Assembly (NCBI RefSeq): GCF_900007165.1
Contig: NZ_CYGY02000064.1
Coordinates: forward strand, 91,145 to 155,144
DNA length: 64,000 nucleotides
DNA from: Paraburkholderia piptadeniae
GTDB taxonomy: Bacteria; Pseudomonadota; Gammaproteobacteria; Burkholderiales; Burkholderiaceae
Direction: 5' to 3'
Shown: positions 24,312 through 33,306 of the stretch, in pieces
Position numbering within the stretch: position 1 is the first letter of the stretch
How the letters are laid out: each line of letters opens with the position of its first letter
Program-made: the position numbers and the translations under genes
Notes under the pieces: generated by a model
What the model was told of the DNA's origin: nothing
Databases searched by the model: none
The model's input: the letters and a program-made list of their open reading frames with translations, nothing else

Positions 24312-27254
24312 TCACTTGCCTGACGTGGTGGCCGCCAGCTCGCGGTTGCGCAGATGCTCGAGCTGTTCGTTGTTGAAGCGCGAGTAGTCCTTCTGCCATT
24401 GCGACGGTTGCTCGACGGGCAGCACCTGCACGGCCGTCACCTTGTACTCGGGGCAGTTGGTCGCCCAGTCGGAGCTTTCCGTCGTGATCACGTTCGCGCC
24501 CGATTCGGGGAAGTGAAACGTCGTATAGACGACGCCCGGCTGCATCCGGTCGGCCACTTTCGCGCGCAGCACGGTGTAGCCCGCGCGCGATTCGATGCCG
24601 ACCCAGTCGCCATCCTTGATGCCGCGGTCCTCTGCGTCTTGCGGATGGATCTCCAGGCGGTCCTCCTCGTGCCAGCGCGAGTTGTCCGTGCGGCGCGTCT
24701 GCGCGCCGACGTTGTACTGCGACAGGATGCGGCCCGTCGTCAGGATCAGCGGGAACTTCTGCGTGACCTTTTCCGGCGACGCGACGTACCGCGTGATCAC
24801 GAACTTGCCCTTGCCGCGCACGAACTCGTCGATGTGCATCGTCGGCGTGCCTTCCGGCGCGTGTTCGTTGCATGGCCACTGGATGCTGCCCAGCTTGTCG
24901 AGCTTCTCGAACGACACGCCGTGGAAAGTCGGCGTGAGGCGCGCGATCTCATCCATGATCTGCGAAGGATGCGTGTAGTCCATGTCGTAGCCGAGCGCGC
25001 GAGAGAGCAGGATCGTCACTTCCCAGTCGGAGTAGCCGGCGAGGGGCGGCATCACCTTGCGTACGCGCGAGATGCGGCGCTCGGCGTTCGTGAACGTGCC
25101 GTCCTTTTCGAGGAACGTCGAGCCCGGCAGCAGCACGTGTGCGTACTTCGCGGTCTCGTTCAGGAAGATGTCCTGTACGACGATGCATTCCATCGACTCC
25201 AGCGCCGCGCCCACATGCTGCGTGTTCGGATCGGACTGGACGATGTCTTCGCCCTGGCAATACAGGCCCTTGAAGGTGCCGTGAATCGCGGCGTCGAACA
25301 TGTTCGGAATGCGCAGGCCCGGTTCCGGCCGCAGCGTCACGCCCCATGCGCCTTCGAACAGCGAGCGGGTGATCGTATCGCTGATATGGCGATAGCCCGG
25401 CAGCTCGTGCGGGAACGAGCCCATGTCGCACGAGCCCTGCACGTTGTTCTGGCCGCGCAGCGGGTTCACGCCGACGCCTTCGCGGCCGATGTTGCCCGTC
25501 GCCATCGCGAGGTTCGCGATGCCCATCACGGTCGTCGAGCCTTGCGCGTGTTCCGTCACGCCGAGGCCGTAGTAGATCGCCGCGTTGCCGCCCGTCGCAT
25601 AGAGACGCGCGGCTTCGCGCACGTCCTTCGCCGGCACGCCCGTCACGCTTTCCATCATCTCCGGCGAGTTCTCCGGCAGCGCGACGAAATCGCGCCATTG
25701 CTGGAACGCGCGCGTCTCGCAGCGCTCGGCGATGAACTTCTCGTTCAGCAGGCCTTCCGTGACGATCACGTGCGCAAGCGACGTGACGATCGCGACGTTC
25801 GTGCCCGGACGCAGTTGCAGATGGTGCGTGGCCTTCACGTGCGCGGTATCGACGATATCGATGCGGCGCGGGTCAATGACGATCAGCTTCGCGCCCTGAC
25901 GCACGCGGCGCTTCAGACGCGAGCCGAACACCGGGTGGCCGTCGGTCGGATTCGCGCCGATCACGATGATGACGTCGGACTTGTCGACGGACGCGAACGT
26001 CTGCGTGCCCGCCGATTCGCCGAGCGTCGTCTTCAGGCCGTAGCCCGTTGGCGAGTGGCACACGCGCGCGCAGGTGTCGACGTTGTTGTTGCCGAACGCG
26101 GCGCGCACGAGCTTCTGCACCAGATACGTTTCTTCGTTCGTGCAGCGCGACGACGTGATGCCGCCAATCGAATCGCGGCCGTACTTCTGCTGGATGCGGC
26201 GGAACTCCGACGCCGCGTAGTTCAGTGCTTCTGCCCAGCTGACTTCGCGCCACGGATCGGTGATCTTCGCGCGGATCATCGGCTTCTTGATGCGGTCCTT
26301 GTGCGTCGCGTAGCCCCATGCGAAGCGTCCCTTCACGCACGCATGGCCTTCGTTCGCCTGGCCGTTCTTGTGCGGCACCATCCGCACGACCTGGTTGCCC
26401 TTCATCTCGGCCTTGAACGAGCAGCCGACGCCGCAGTACGCGCACGTCGTCACGACGGAGTGCTCGGCCTGGCCCATCATCACGATGCTCTTCTCTTGCA
26501 GCGTCGCCGTCGGACATGCCGCGACGCACGCGCCGCACGACACGCACTCGGATTCCATGAACGGCTGGCTCTCGCTCGCGGCGACGCGCGATTCGAAGCC
26601 GCGTCCGGTGATGGTCAGCGCGAACGTGCCTTGCGTTTCTTCGCACGCGCGCACGCAGCGGTTGCAGACGATGCACTTCGACGGGTCGTACGTGAAGTAC
26701 GGATTCGACTCGTCCTTCTGGTCCTTCAGGTGATTCGCGCCGTCGAAGCCGTAGCGCACTTCGCGCAGGCCCGTCACGCCCGCCATGTCCTGCAGCTCGC
26801 AGTTGCCGTTGGCGGGGCAGGTGAGGCAGTCGAGCGGGTGATCGGAGATGTACAGCTCCATCACGTTGCGGCGCAGGTCCTGCAGACGGTCCGTCTGCGT
26901 GCGCACCTTCATGCCCGCTTCGACAGGCGTCGTGCACGACGCGGGATAGCCGCGCCGCCCTTCGATTTCGACGAGGCACAGGCGGCACGAGCCGAACGGT
27001 TCGAGAGAATCGGTCGCGCACAGCTTCGGGATGTTGACGCCCGCTTCGGCGGCGGCACGCATCACCGACGTGCCCGCGGGCACCGTGATCGCCTCGCCGT
27101 CGATTTCGAGCGTCACGTCGACGTCGGAGTGGCGCAGCGGCGTGCCGTAGTCGGTATCGTCGAACGGGCCGCGCTCGTTGCGCAGCGCGCCGGCCTTGCA
27201 GGCACAGTTGCCGGAGCCGCAGCCGCCGGACTTGAAGGTAATCGGATCAGACAT
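24312..27254 (-). CDS. fdsA: NAD-dependent formate dehydrogenase alpha (molybdenum) subunit
   Basis: 980 residues; oxidises formate to CO2 at a bis-molybdopterin site. The N-terminus carries a NuoG-like region: a 2Fe-2S site (Cys79, 90, 93, 107), a HxxxCxxC-type site (CLTCPANGNC) and two 4Fe-4S clusters (CIVCNRCVRAC, CVSCGACVAACP). The catalytic domain begins with a further 4Fe-4S motif (CAYCGVGC). The molybdenum ligand is a cysteine (about Cys399, in CARVCHSPTGYG), not selenocysteine. The start at 27254 (MSDPITFKSGGC) has AGGGAG seven bases upstream. It is the third gene of fdsGBAD. Confidence 0.96.
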   Translation of the reverse strand: MSDPITFKSGGCGSGNCACKAGALRNERGPFDDTDYGTPLRHSDVDVTLEIDGEAITVPAGTSVMRAAAEAGVNIPKLCATDSLEPFGSCRLCLVEIEGRRGYPASCTTPVEAGMKVRTQTDRLQDLRRNVMELYISDHPLDCLTCPANGNCELQDMAGVTGLREVRYGFDGANHLKDQKDESNPYFTYDPSKCIVCNRCVRACEETQGTFALTITGRGFESRVAASESQPFMESECVSCGACVAACPTATLQEKSIVMMGQAEHSVVTTCAYCGVGCSFKAEMKGNQVVRMVPHKNGQANEGHACVKGRFAWGYATHKDRIKKPMIRAKITDPWREVSWAEALNYAASEFRRIQQKYGRDSIGGITSSRCTNEETYLVQKLVRAAFGNNNVDTCARVCHSPTGYGLKTTLGESAGTQTFASVDKSDVIIVIGANPTDGHPVFGSRLKRRVRQGAKLIVIDPRRIDIVDTAHVKATHHLQLRPGTNVAIVTSLAHVIVTEGLLNEKFIAERCETRAFQQWRDFVALPENSPEMMESVTGVPAKDVREAARLYATGGNAAIYYGLGVTEHAQGSTTVMGIANLAMATGNIGREGVGVNPLRGQNNVQGSCDMGSFPHELPGYRHISDTITRSLFEGAWGVTLRPEPGLRIPNMFDAAIHGTFKGLYCQGEDIVQSDPNTQHVGAALESMECIVVQDIFLNETAKYAHVLLPGSTFLEKDGTFTNAERRISRVRKVMPPLAGYSDWEVTILLSRALGYDMDYTHPSQIMDEIARLTPTFHGVSFEKLDKLGSIQWPCNEHAPEGTPTMHIDEFVRGKGKFVITRYVASPEKVTQKFPLILTTGRILSQYNVGAQTRRTDNSRWHEEDRLEIHPQDAEDRGIKDGDWVGIESRAGYTVLRAKVADRMQPGVVYTTFHFPESGANVITTESSDWATNCPEYKVTAVQVLPVEQPSQWQKDYSRFNNEQLEHLRNRELAATTSGK

Positions 27255-27267
27255 GTTGGGCTCCCTG

Positions 27268-28824
27268 TTACGCCGCCTGTTTCGGCGTCGCGGTTCCGAG
27301 ACCGAAGTCTTCGGGGAAATGGTCGAGGGCGGAGACAACCGGGAACGGCGTCATGCCGCCCATCGCGCACAGCGAACCGGACACCATCGTGTCGCACAGA
27401 TCGCGCAGCAGCTGGACTTGCTTCGTCGACGTATCGCCGTTGCGGATGCGCTGGATCACTTCGACGCCGCGCGTCGAGCCGATCCGGCACGGCGTGCACT
27501 TGCCGCACGATTCGAGCGCGCAGAAGTGCATCGCGTATTGCGCGAGTTCGGCGAGATTCGACGTGTCGTCGTGAATCACGAGACCGCCGTGACCGACCAC
27601 GGCGCCGACCTTCGCGTATTCCTCGTAGTCGAGCGGGATGTCCCACTGGCTTTCGGGCAGATAGGTGCCGAGCGGACCGCCGACCTGCACCGCGCGCGCC
27701 GGACGGCCGCTCGCCGTGCCGCCGCCGTAGTCGAACATCAGCTCGCGCAGCGTGCAGCCGAACGCGAGCTCGACGAGACCGCCGCGCTTCACGTTGCCCG
27801 CGATCTGGAACGGCAGCGTGCCGCGCGAGCGGCCCATGCCGAAGTCCTTGTAGTACGCCGCGCCCTTCGCGAAGATGATGGGCACGGTCGCGAGCGTGAT
27901 CACGTTGTTGATCACGGTCGGCTTGCCGAACAGTCCTTCGATTGCCGGCAGCGGCGGCTTCGCGCGCACAATGCCGCGCTTGCCTTCAAGCGATTCGAGC
28001 AGCGCCGTTTCCTCGCCGCACACATAGGCGCCCGCGCCCTTCGCGACGAACAGCTCGAAGCGATGCGCCGAGCCGAGCACGCTGTCGCCGAGCCAGCCGG
28101 CTGCGCGTGCCTTGACGATGGCTTCTTCGAGCGTCGCGATCGAATGCGGATACTCGCTGCGCACATAGATATGGCCGACCGTCGCTCCCGTCACGATGCC
28201 CGCGATGATCATCCCTTCGATCAGCACGAACGGATCGCTTTCCATCACGAGGCGATCGGAGAACGTGCCCGAGTCGCCTTCGTCCGCGTTGCAGACGATG
28301 TACTTCTGGTCGGCCTTCGCGGCGCGCACCGTGCGCCACTTGATGCCCGCCGGGAACGCCGCGCCGCCGCGGCCACGCAGGCCCGATTCGACGAGCGCTT
28401 CGACGGCCGCGTCGCCGTTCATCGCGAGCGCGTTGTACAGGCCGACGATGCCGCCGTTCGCGATGTAGTCGTCCGTCGAAAGCGGATCGGTGATGCCGAT
28501 GCGCGCGAACGTCAGGCGCTGCTGCTTCTTCAGATAAGGAATCTCTTCGACGAGGCCGACATGCTTCGCGTGCGCCTTGCCTTCGACAAAGCCCGCGTCG
28601 AACAGCGATTTCACATCGTCGGCTTCGACATTGGCGTAGCCGACGCGGCCTTCAGTCGTTGCCACCTCGATGAGCGGTTCGAGATACAGCAAGCCGCGCG
28701 TGCCGTTGCGCACGAGTTCGATTTCGATGCCGCGTGCTTGCGCTTCATCGGCGATGGCCCGGGCGATGGCATCCGCGCCGAGCGCCAGTGCCGACGAGTC
28801 GCGGGGAACGTAGATGCGCGTCAT
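27268..28824 (-). CDS. fdsB: NAD-dependent formate dehydrogenase beta (diaphorase) subunit
   Basis: 518 residues, related to respiratory complex I NuoF; passes electrons from the iron-sulfur chain through FMN to NAD+. Visible motifs are GLRGRGGAAFPAGIKW (NADH/FMN site), GAGAYVCGEETALLESLEG (FMN) and ESCGKCTPCRIG with a downstream Cys for the 4Fe-4S cluster. An N-terminal thioredoxin-like part precedes the NuoF core. ATG 28824 overlaps the fdsG stop (ATGA) and has GGAGG upstream. Thirteen bases separate it from fdsA. Confidence 0.95.
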   Translation of the reverse strand: MTRIYVPRDSSALALGADAIARAIADEAQARGIEIELVRNGTRGLLYLEPLIEVATTEGRVGYANVEADDVKSLFDAGFVEGKAHAKHVGLVEEIPYLKKQQRLTFARIGITDPLSTDDYIANGGIVGLYNALAMNGDAAVEALVESGLRGRGGAAFPAGIKWRTVRAAKADQKYIVCNADEGDSGTFSDRLVMESDPFVLIEGMIIAGIVTGATVGHIYVRSEYPHSIATLEEAIVKARAAGWLGDSVLGSAHRFELFVAKGAGAYVCGEETALLESLEGKRGIVRAKPPLPAIEGLFGKPTVINNVITLATVPIIFAKGAAYYKDFGMGRSRGTLPFQIAGNVKRGGLVELAFGCTLRELMFDYGGGTASGRPARAVQVGGPLGTYLPESQWDIPLDYEEYAKVGAVVGHGGLVIHDDTSNLAELAQYAMHFCALESCGKCTPCRIGSTRGVEVIQRIRNGDTSTKQVQLLRDLCDTMVSGSLCAMGGMTPFPVVSALDHFPEDFGLGTATPKQAA

Positions 28825-29324
28825 ACCGTTTCCTCCACGCGTTTCATTGCGGCTGCGAGCAGCGCGTCGAACTTCTGCGGCGTCACTTTCGCGTGCAGCT
28901 CGCCGTTGATCATCATCGCCGGAGACAGCGCGCATTGACCGAGGCAGTAGACCGATTCGAGACCGACGGCGTCATCGCATGCGTGATCGTGTGCGTCGTG
29001 CTTGCGCGCGTCGAAGCGGCAGCCCGTGCGCGCTTCGATGTGCTGCGCGAGCGCTTCCGTGCCCATGCTGCGGCACGCTTCCGCGCGGCACAGCTGCACC
29101 GTGACGGGTGCAGCGGGCGACTGGCGAAAGTGGTGGTAATAGGTAATCACGCCGTGGACTTCCGCACGCGAGAGGTTCATCGTCCGCGCGAGCGGCGCGA
29201 CGGTCGCGGGCGGCACGAAGCCGACGTCATCCTGAATGGCATGTAGTACAGCAACCAGCGACATGCCGGGTTGTGCGTGACGTCGCACGAGATCATCTGG
29301 TGCTATGGCGGTCGAACGATCCAC
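28821..29324 (-). CDS. fdsG: NAD-dependent formate dehydrogenase gamma subunit
   Basis: 167 residues, NuoE-like, with a thioredoxin-fold 2Fe-2S site made by CRAEACRSMG and CLGQCALSP. I start it at a GTG (29322-29324, VDRSTAIAPDD), because GGAGGAG sits about seven bases upstream; the frame is open further upstream but without a credible ribosome site. It is the first gene of the operon and translationally coupled to fdsB. A divergent regulator gene begins 134 bp away. Confidence 0.92.
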   Translation of the reverse strand: MDRSTAIAPDDLVRRHAQPGMSLVAVLHAIQDDVGFVPPATVAPLARTMNLSRAEVHGVITYYHHFRQSPAAPVTVQLCRAEACRSMGTEALAQHIEARTGCRFDARKHDAHDHACDDAVGLESVYCLGQCALSPAMMINGELHAKVTPQKFDALLAAAMKRVEETV

Positions 29325-29345
29325 AGTGGGGCTCCTCCAAGAGCT

Positions 29346-29460
29346 ATATATGCACTTGTTATTCATAAGCCGTGCATCTATGCTTGGCTTGTGTGATATA
29401 TCAATGCGAACGATAGGCGGGTGTACCGGCTTTCGCAATAGGAACTCAAACTGCATATAT
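29346..29460. promoter_or_regulatory. Divergent fdsG/regulator control region with distant inverted repeat
   Basis: The AT-rich 134-bp gap between fdsG and the regulator contains ATATATGCA at 29346-29354 and its exact inverse TGCATATAT at 29452-29460. One copy lies beside each gene start, and the right copy overlaps the regulator ATG. This fits paired operators for the divergent regulator, but no binding data exist here. Confidence 0.45.
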
Positions 29461-30529
29461 GATTCGAATCGAATGCCAGGCCCAGCTGATTGTGCGGGAC
29501 AGCAACGGCGGAACGTCCAGCCTGACTGACGCTGTGCCGTTGCTCGCGCTCGTCGACCAGACGGGGAGCATTGCGCAGGCCGCTGCGCTTAAGGGTTTGT
29601 CCTACCGTCATGCGTGGGGTTTGCTGCGCGCAATCGAGACGCAACTGGGCGGCGCGCTGATCGAAAAGGAGCGCGGGCGCGGCTCTGCGCTATCGGAATT
29701 GGGGCAGGCAGTGTTGCGCGCGCAACGACTTTGCGGCGAGCGTCTGGACGGCAACATGCAGGCTCTGGCGAGCGAAGTCGCAAGCGATCTGAACCGCTGG
29801 CTCGCGCCGCCTGCCGATGATGTGCGCATCCATGCGTCGCATGGTTACGCGGTGGCCGCGCTCGTGACGGCGCTCGTCGCCGACGACGTGCCGCTCGATA
29901 TCAAGTATCGCGATAGCGCCGAAGCGATCACGGCGCTTGCGCGCGGCGAGTGCGATCTGGCGGGCTTTCACCTGCCGCGCGGCGAGTTTCGCGCGGTGTG
30001 CGCGGACAAGTATCGCCAGTGGCTCGATCCGCAACGTCACGTGCTCGTGCATCTGACGCGACGCAAGCAGGGGCTCTTTCTCGCGAAGGGCAATCCGAAA
30101 CGCATTGAAGGATTGACCGACCTCGCGCGCGACGACATTCGCTTCGTCAACCGGCAGCACGGTTCGGGCACGCGCATGCTGATCGATCTGGCGCTGCGGC
30201 GCGTGGGGGTCGATCCGGACCGGATCAACGGCTATGCGTCGACGGAACTGACGCATTCGGCGATCGCGGCGTTCGTCGCGAGCGGAATGGCAGATGTCGG
30301 GTTCGGCGTCGAGCCGGCCGCGCATCACTTCGGGCTCGATTTCATTCCGATTGTCGACGAGGACTATTACTTTGCGTGCGATCGCGCGCGGCTCGAGCGC
30401 GAGCCGCTCACGACGGTCATGACCGTGCTGGGCGGCGACACGTTCCGGCAAAGCGTCGCGCATCTGGAGGGCTACGATCCCATCGATTGCGGCAGGCTGC
30501 TCGAACTGAACGAAGGTCTCGCGGGGTAG
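29459..30529 (+). CDS. ModE-like winged-helix regulator with periplasmic-binding-protein-like domain
   Basis: 356 residues. Residues 1-100 resemble the ModE/LysR-type winged helix (VPLLALVDQTGSIAQAAALK, YRHAWGLLRAIETQLGG). The rest resembles the PBP-like domain found in molybdate-linked proteins (AITALARGECDLAGFHLP, VNRQHGSGTRMLIDLALR). It is divergent from fdsGBAD, so I infer control of the formate dehydrogenase operon, perhaps in response to formate, molybdate or a molybdenum-cofactor precursor. The ATG at 29459 has only a weak GGAA upstream. Confidence 0.82.
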   Translation: MIRIECQAQLIVRDSNGGTSSLTDAVPLLALVDQTGSIAQAAALKGLSYRHAWGLLRAIETQLGGALIEKERGRGSALSELGQAVLRAQRLCGERLDGNMQALASEVASDLNRWLAPPADDVRIHASHGYAVAALVTALVADDVPLDIKYRDSAEAITALARGECDLAGFHLPRGEFRAVCADKYRQWLDPQRHVLVHLTRRKQGLFLAKGNPKRIEGLTDLARDDIRFVNRQHGSGTRMLIDLALRRVGVDPDRINGYASTELTHSAIAAFVASGMADVGFGVEPAAHHFGLDFIPIVDEDYYFACDRARLEREPLTTVMTVLGGDTFRQSVAHLEGYDPIDCGRLLELNEGLAG

Positions 30530-30682
30530 GGTGGCGCATGAAGAGAACGGCTTTCGGCGCGGGTAAGCGACGGTAATAACGCGTAAAGCCGTAGAGGCTG
30601 CGTCGCTGCGCGCTTTGCGCTAATCTTTACGCTTTCGTTATTCCGCCTCATTTGCGCGGCGCTCGTGCCGCACCGAATCGAC

Positions 30683-30949
30683 ATGAAATATCTTGTTCCC
30701 GCTTGTGCGGCCGCGCTCACCGCCGGCACGTTGTTTGCCACTATGTCTGTTGCATTCGCGCAGAATTCGCCCGGCGTGCCGGGCGGCATCCTGAGTGAGG
30801 GGTTCCGTCTGAACGAGCATCCGCAGATGCCGTTCGGCGCGTCGGCTCCGTCGAAGAAGTTCCAGAGCGACAAGCCTACGAAGCTGCGCAAGCGCGGCGA
30901 CAACGGCGATCCGAACGGCTGCAACCTCAAGTGCCCCGAGGATCAGTAA
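30683..30949 (+). CDS. Small secreted protein of unknown function
   Basis: 88 residues with a clear signal peptide (MKYLVPACAAALTAGTLF, cleavage likely after AFA). The mature part is short, Pro/Gly/Lys-rich and ends in NGCNLKCPEDQ, with two cysteines that could form a disulfide. I do not recognise a family. No strong ribosome site precedes the ATG. Third-position GC and the signal peptide support a real gene. Confidence 0.6.
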   Translation: MKYLVPACAAALTAGTLFATMSVAFAQNSPGVPGGILSEGFRLNEHPQMPFGASAPSKKFQSDKPTKLRKRGDNGDPNGCNLKCPEDQ

Positions 30950-31014
30950 CCATTCAGGGTTTCGGCTGCGGCCGTTTTTGCCGCGCGTTGCGTGCTGGCG
31001 GAAAATCTGTGTGA

Positions 31015-31374
31015 CTACGGCTTTGCCGTGTGCCACATGTCCTTGAAGCCGTCGCCCTTCATGTCGCCGGGCTTTTCGTCCTTGGCAAAGCGGTAGAGCG
31101 GCTTTCCTTTGTACGCCCATTGCTTCTTGCCATCCCCGCCGTCGATCACGGTCCATTCGCCCGAGGGCTTGTCGGCCGAGTCGGCGGCGGCTGCGGGCCA
31201 GTACGTCGTGCAGCCACCCGTACAGGCACTTTTTCCGGGTGTCGTGTCCTTGTCGAAGGTGTAGAGCGTTCTGCCTTGTTCATCGACGAGACGTCCGTCC
31301 ATGGTTTTCGGCGGCGCAGCGAAGGCAGTCTGCTGAACGGCGAGAGCGGCGATGAGAAGGAGAGTCTTGCGCAT
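31015..31374 (-). CDS. Secreted COG4315-type repeat protein
   Basis: 119 residues. A signal peptide (MRKTLLLIAALAVQQTAFA) is followed by two copies of the short repeat typical of the PF03640/COG4315 family: GRTLYTFDKDTTPGKSACTG with CTTYWPAA, and GKPLYRFAKDEKPGDMKGDG ending in WHTAKP. The family has no firm biochemical role. AGGAG eight bases before the ATG at 31374 supports the start. Convergent with the small secreted gene at 30683. Confidence 0.85.
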   Translation of the reverse strand: MRKTLLLIAALAVQQTAFAAPPKTMDGRLVDEQGRTLYTFDKDTTPGKSACTGGCTTYWPAAAADSADKPSGEWTVIDGGDGKKQWAYKGKPLYRFAKDEKPGDMKGDGFKDMWHTAKP

Positions 31375-31574
31375 GATGCGGCTCCTGTTCTGACGTTGTA
31401 TATGGAGTTTATGCAATCGATCGGCATGCGTACGCTGTAATTGCGTGCGCATGGGTTAAACGGTTTGCGAGCCGCGATATTCCATGCGTCGTGGGACGGC
31501 AGCCGAATATTGTTCGTCTTGCGGTTGTCATCTGCGGAGACGATGCATAGCCCGCGCGTCAGATCGGCAGCCGA

Positions 31575-31826
31575 TCAGGTTCGGATCAGCGTCGCGCCGC
31601 ATGTGGTGATGTCGCCGAGGTAGGCCACACGCAGACCGTCGTGCCGACGTCTACCGCTGGCGATGATCGGATACTTGCCGCCGCAGCGAGAACACGCGAC
31701 CAGATGGCCGTCGAGTGCGACGCGGACGCCTTCGTCTGTCAGATCCAACGCTGCCTCGACGATCGTTCCGCCGTGACTGGTGGTGTCGCCGAGGCGGGCC
31801 ATCGGGCGGTCGTCTATGTCTCTCAT
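31575..31826 (-). CDS. Orphan PAAR-domain protein
   Basis: 83 residues with the PAAR pattern: ARLGDTTSHGGTIVEA near the N-terminus, a CSRCGG pair in the middle and VAYLGDITTCGATLI at the end. PAAR proteins cap the VgrG spike of type VI secretion systems and bind a metal at the tip. No other T6SS gene or effector domain is adjacent, so this is an orphan tip without an obvious fused toxin. The first ATG (31826) is used; a second in frame at 31802 is possible. Confidence 0.75.
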   Translation of the reverse strand: MRDIDDRPMARLGDTTSHGGTIVEAALDLTDEGVRVALDGHLVACSRCGGKYPIIASGRRRHDGLRVAYLGDITTCGATLIRT

Positions 31827-32010
31827 GTCCGTTTCTATTGTGTGAGGTGGTTAGTTCTACTGCGCGATTGTCGCGGACCGTTGGAACGGATCGGCGTCCC
31901 GCGATTTCACGCTATGCCACGTGAAGCTGGCTATCAGAAAAGGTTGAAAAAAGGGGCGGACGGTGTTTGGCTTGCCTTAAGGCGCCTGCCGCGCATAGCA
32001 AGACGCAAAC

Positions 32011-32043
32011 AAAAACCCGCGCAGCCAAGGCTATCGCGGGTTT
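32011..32043 (-). terminator. Terminator downstream of tmRNA
   Basis: On the minus strand AAACCCGCG and CGCGGGTTTTT flank a 13-base loop region, followed by a U-run (A5 on the plus strand at 32011-32015). It lies about 30 bp after the tmRNA 3' end. Confidence 0.75.
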
Positions 32044-32074
32044 CGGGGCAGCGTAGACGCTGCCGGAAAATATA

Positions 32075-32443
32075 TGGTGGAGGCGGCGGGAATCGAACCC
32101 GCGTCCAGAAGTCCTCCACGACCAGTTCTACATGTTTAGTTCTGTCTTTTGATTTAACCGCAGCGACGCGGACGAACACGCTGCGCTACGGCGATTCACT
32201 GGATTTTCGACCTTGGCGTCGTGACGCCACCAAGGCTTAACTGACGTATATGACCTCTGGCGGTATTGCTACCGGTCTTGCGACTCTGACCCGTCAGTGA
32301 GCCAGGCAGAGGACGGCGGCCTTAGGCTGCCAGTGCGAACGTATCGTCGTTTGCAGTTACGTTTTTCCCATTGATTAACGAGGTGACGGGTCCTCGACAT
32401 GCCCTAGCCGCTTCGCAACCCCTGTCGAAACCAGGTCGCCCCC
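32075..32443 (-). ncRNA. ssrA: Transfer-messenger RNA (tmRNA)
   Basis: A 369-nt RNA. The mature 5' end GGGGGCGACC (32443) and the 3' end CGCCTCCACCA (32075) pair in a 7-bp acceptor stem with one G-U. The T-arm sequence GGTTCGATTCC is present near the 3' end. The internal reading frame at 32322-32354 codes ANDDTFALAA followed by TAA, a typical proteolysis tag ending in Ala-Leu-Ala-Ala. The RNA rescues stalled ribosomes with SmpB. It is a one-piece tmRNA with CCA encoded. Confidence 0.97.
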
Positions 32444-32453
32444 ACAGAAGGAA

Positions 32454-32488
32454 TGAGCCACATATGTGGCTCAAATATCATTTTACAA
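32454..32488 (-). promoter_or_regulatory. Likely ssrA promoter with a 20-bp perfect palindrome
   Basis: On the minus strand TTGTAA (32483-32488), a 17-bp spacer and ATATGT (32460-32465) form a sigma70-like promoter. It would start transcription about 8-10 bases before the mature tmRNA 5' end. The -10 box lies inside the perfect palindrome TGAGCCACATATGTGGCTCA (32454-32473). Promoter placement is inference; the palindrome is directly visible. Confidence 0.55.
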
Positions 32489-32557
32489 CACCGGCTCCCG
32501 TGAGTCACGGCGAACGTTCGTGTGACGCAGGCTCGGGGTCCGTCGCGCATGGGCGGG

Positions 32558-33271
32558 TCAACTGATGTAGCGCAGCAATTCCAGCAATTCGCCGGGCGAG
32601 TTCACCACATGCCTCGCGTGCCATTGAGTCGGCGGAATGTCGTTGCCGCAATAGCCGTACGCCGCGGCCACCGTCACCATTCCGGCGGCAAAGCCTGCCT
32701 GAACGTCGCGCAAGTCGTCGCCGACATACACGACCCGCTCAGGCGGCAAGTCCAGCTCCTTTGCGGCGTGCAGCAGCGGCGCGGGGTGCGGCTTCGAGTG
32801 CGGCGTGGTGTCGCCGCTGACGACGCATCCGGCGCGCATATCCAGCCCCAGTTGTGCGACGAGCGGCTCGGTCAGCCGCGCGACCTTGTTCGTCACGATG
32901 CCCCAGAGCACGCCGCGCGCATCGAGTTCGTCGAGTATGTCGCCGATGCCGGGAAACAGTGTCGTCTCGATGCACAGATCGGCTTCGTAGTTCGCAAGGA
33001 ACTCTTCGCGCATCGACGAGTAGTCGTGATGCTCGGGGCCGATGCCGAATGCGCCGCCCAGCAGCCCGCGCGCGCCGGCGGACGCGAGCGGCCGCAACTG
33101 CTCGAGCGGCACCATCTCGAGGCCGCGCTCGTGGCGCATCTTGTTGACGGCGGCGGCGAGGTCGGGCGCGGTGTCCGCGAGCGTGCCGTCGAGATCAAAA
33201 AGGATGCCTTGGCAGAGACCGATCGACGCGTCTTCGTCTTCTCGTTGTGGCAGGGGCGTGGGATCGCTCAT
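32558..33271 (-). CDS. gph: Phosphoglycolate phosphatase
   Basis: A 237-residue HAD-superfamily phosphatase. The nucleophile motif DLDGTLADTAPDLAAAVN, the motif III region with SKPHPAPLLHAA and the acidic motif YVGDDLRDVQAG are all present with Gph-type cap. It removes phosphate from 2-phosphoglycolate. It follows ubiG by 35 bp, an arrangement common in this group. ATG 33271 (MSDPTPLPQ) is the natural start. Confidence 0.92.
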   Translation of the reverse strand: MSDPTPLPQREDEDASIGLCQGILFDLDGTLADTAPDLAAAVNKMRHERGLEMVPLEQLRPLASAGARGLLGGAFGIGPEHHDYSSMREEFLANYEADLCIETTLFPGIGDILDELDARGVLWGIVTNKVARLTEPLVAQLGLDMRAGCVVSGDTTPHSKPHPAPLLHAAKELDLPPERVVYVGDDLRDVQAGFAAGMVTVAAAYGYCGNDIPPTQWHARHVVNSPGELLELLRYIS

Positions 33272-33306
33272 TGATGTAGGCGCAGGGTGCGAAAAAGGCG
33301 GGTGGC

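Noticed and set aside
24354..27878. A very long plus-strand open frame opposite fdsA and fdsB
   Set aside because: It is antisense to clear iron-sulfur/molybdenum subunits; its translation is Arg/Ala/His-rich with no domain, an artefact of high third-position GC. The same applies to long antisense frames opposite rpsA, gyrA, aroA, xdhB and the TPR gene.
32371..32565. Small open frame across the tmRNA 5' end
   Set aside because: It lies opposite ssrA and its promoter; the RNA gene fully explains the sequence.
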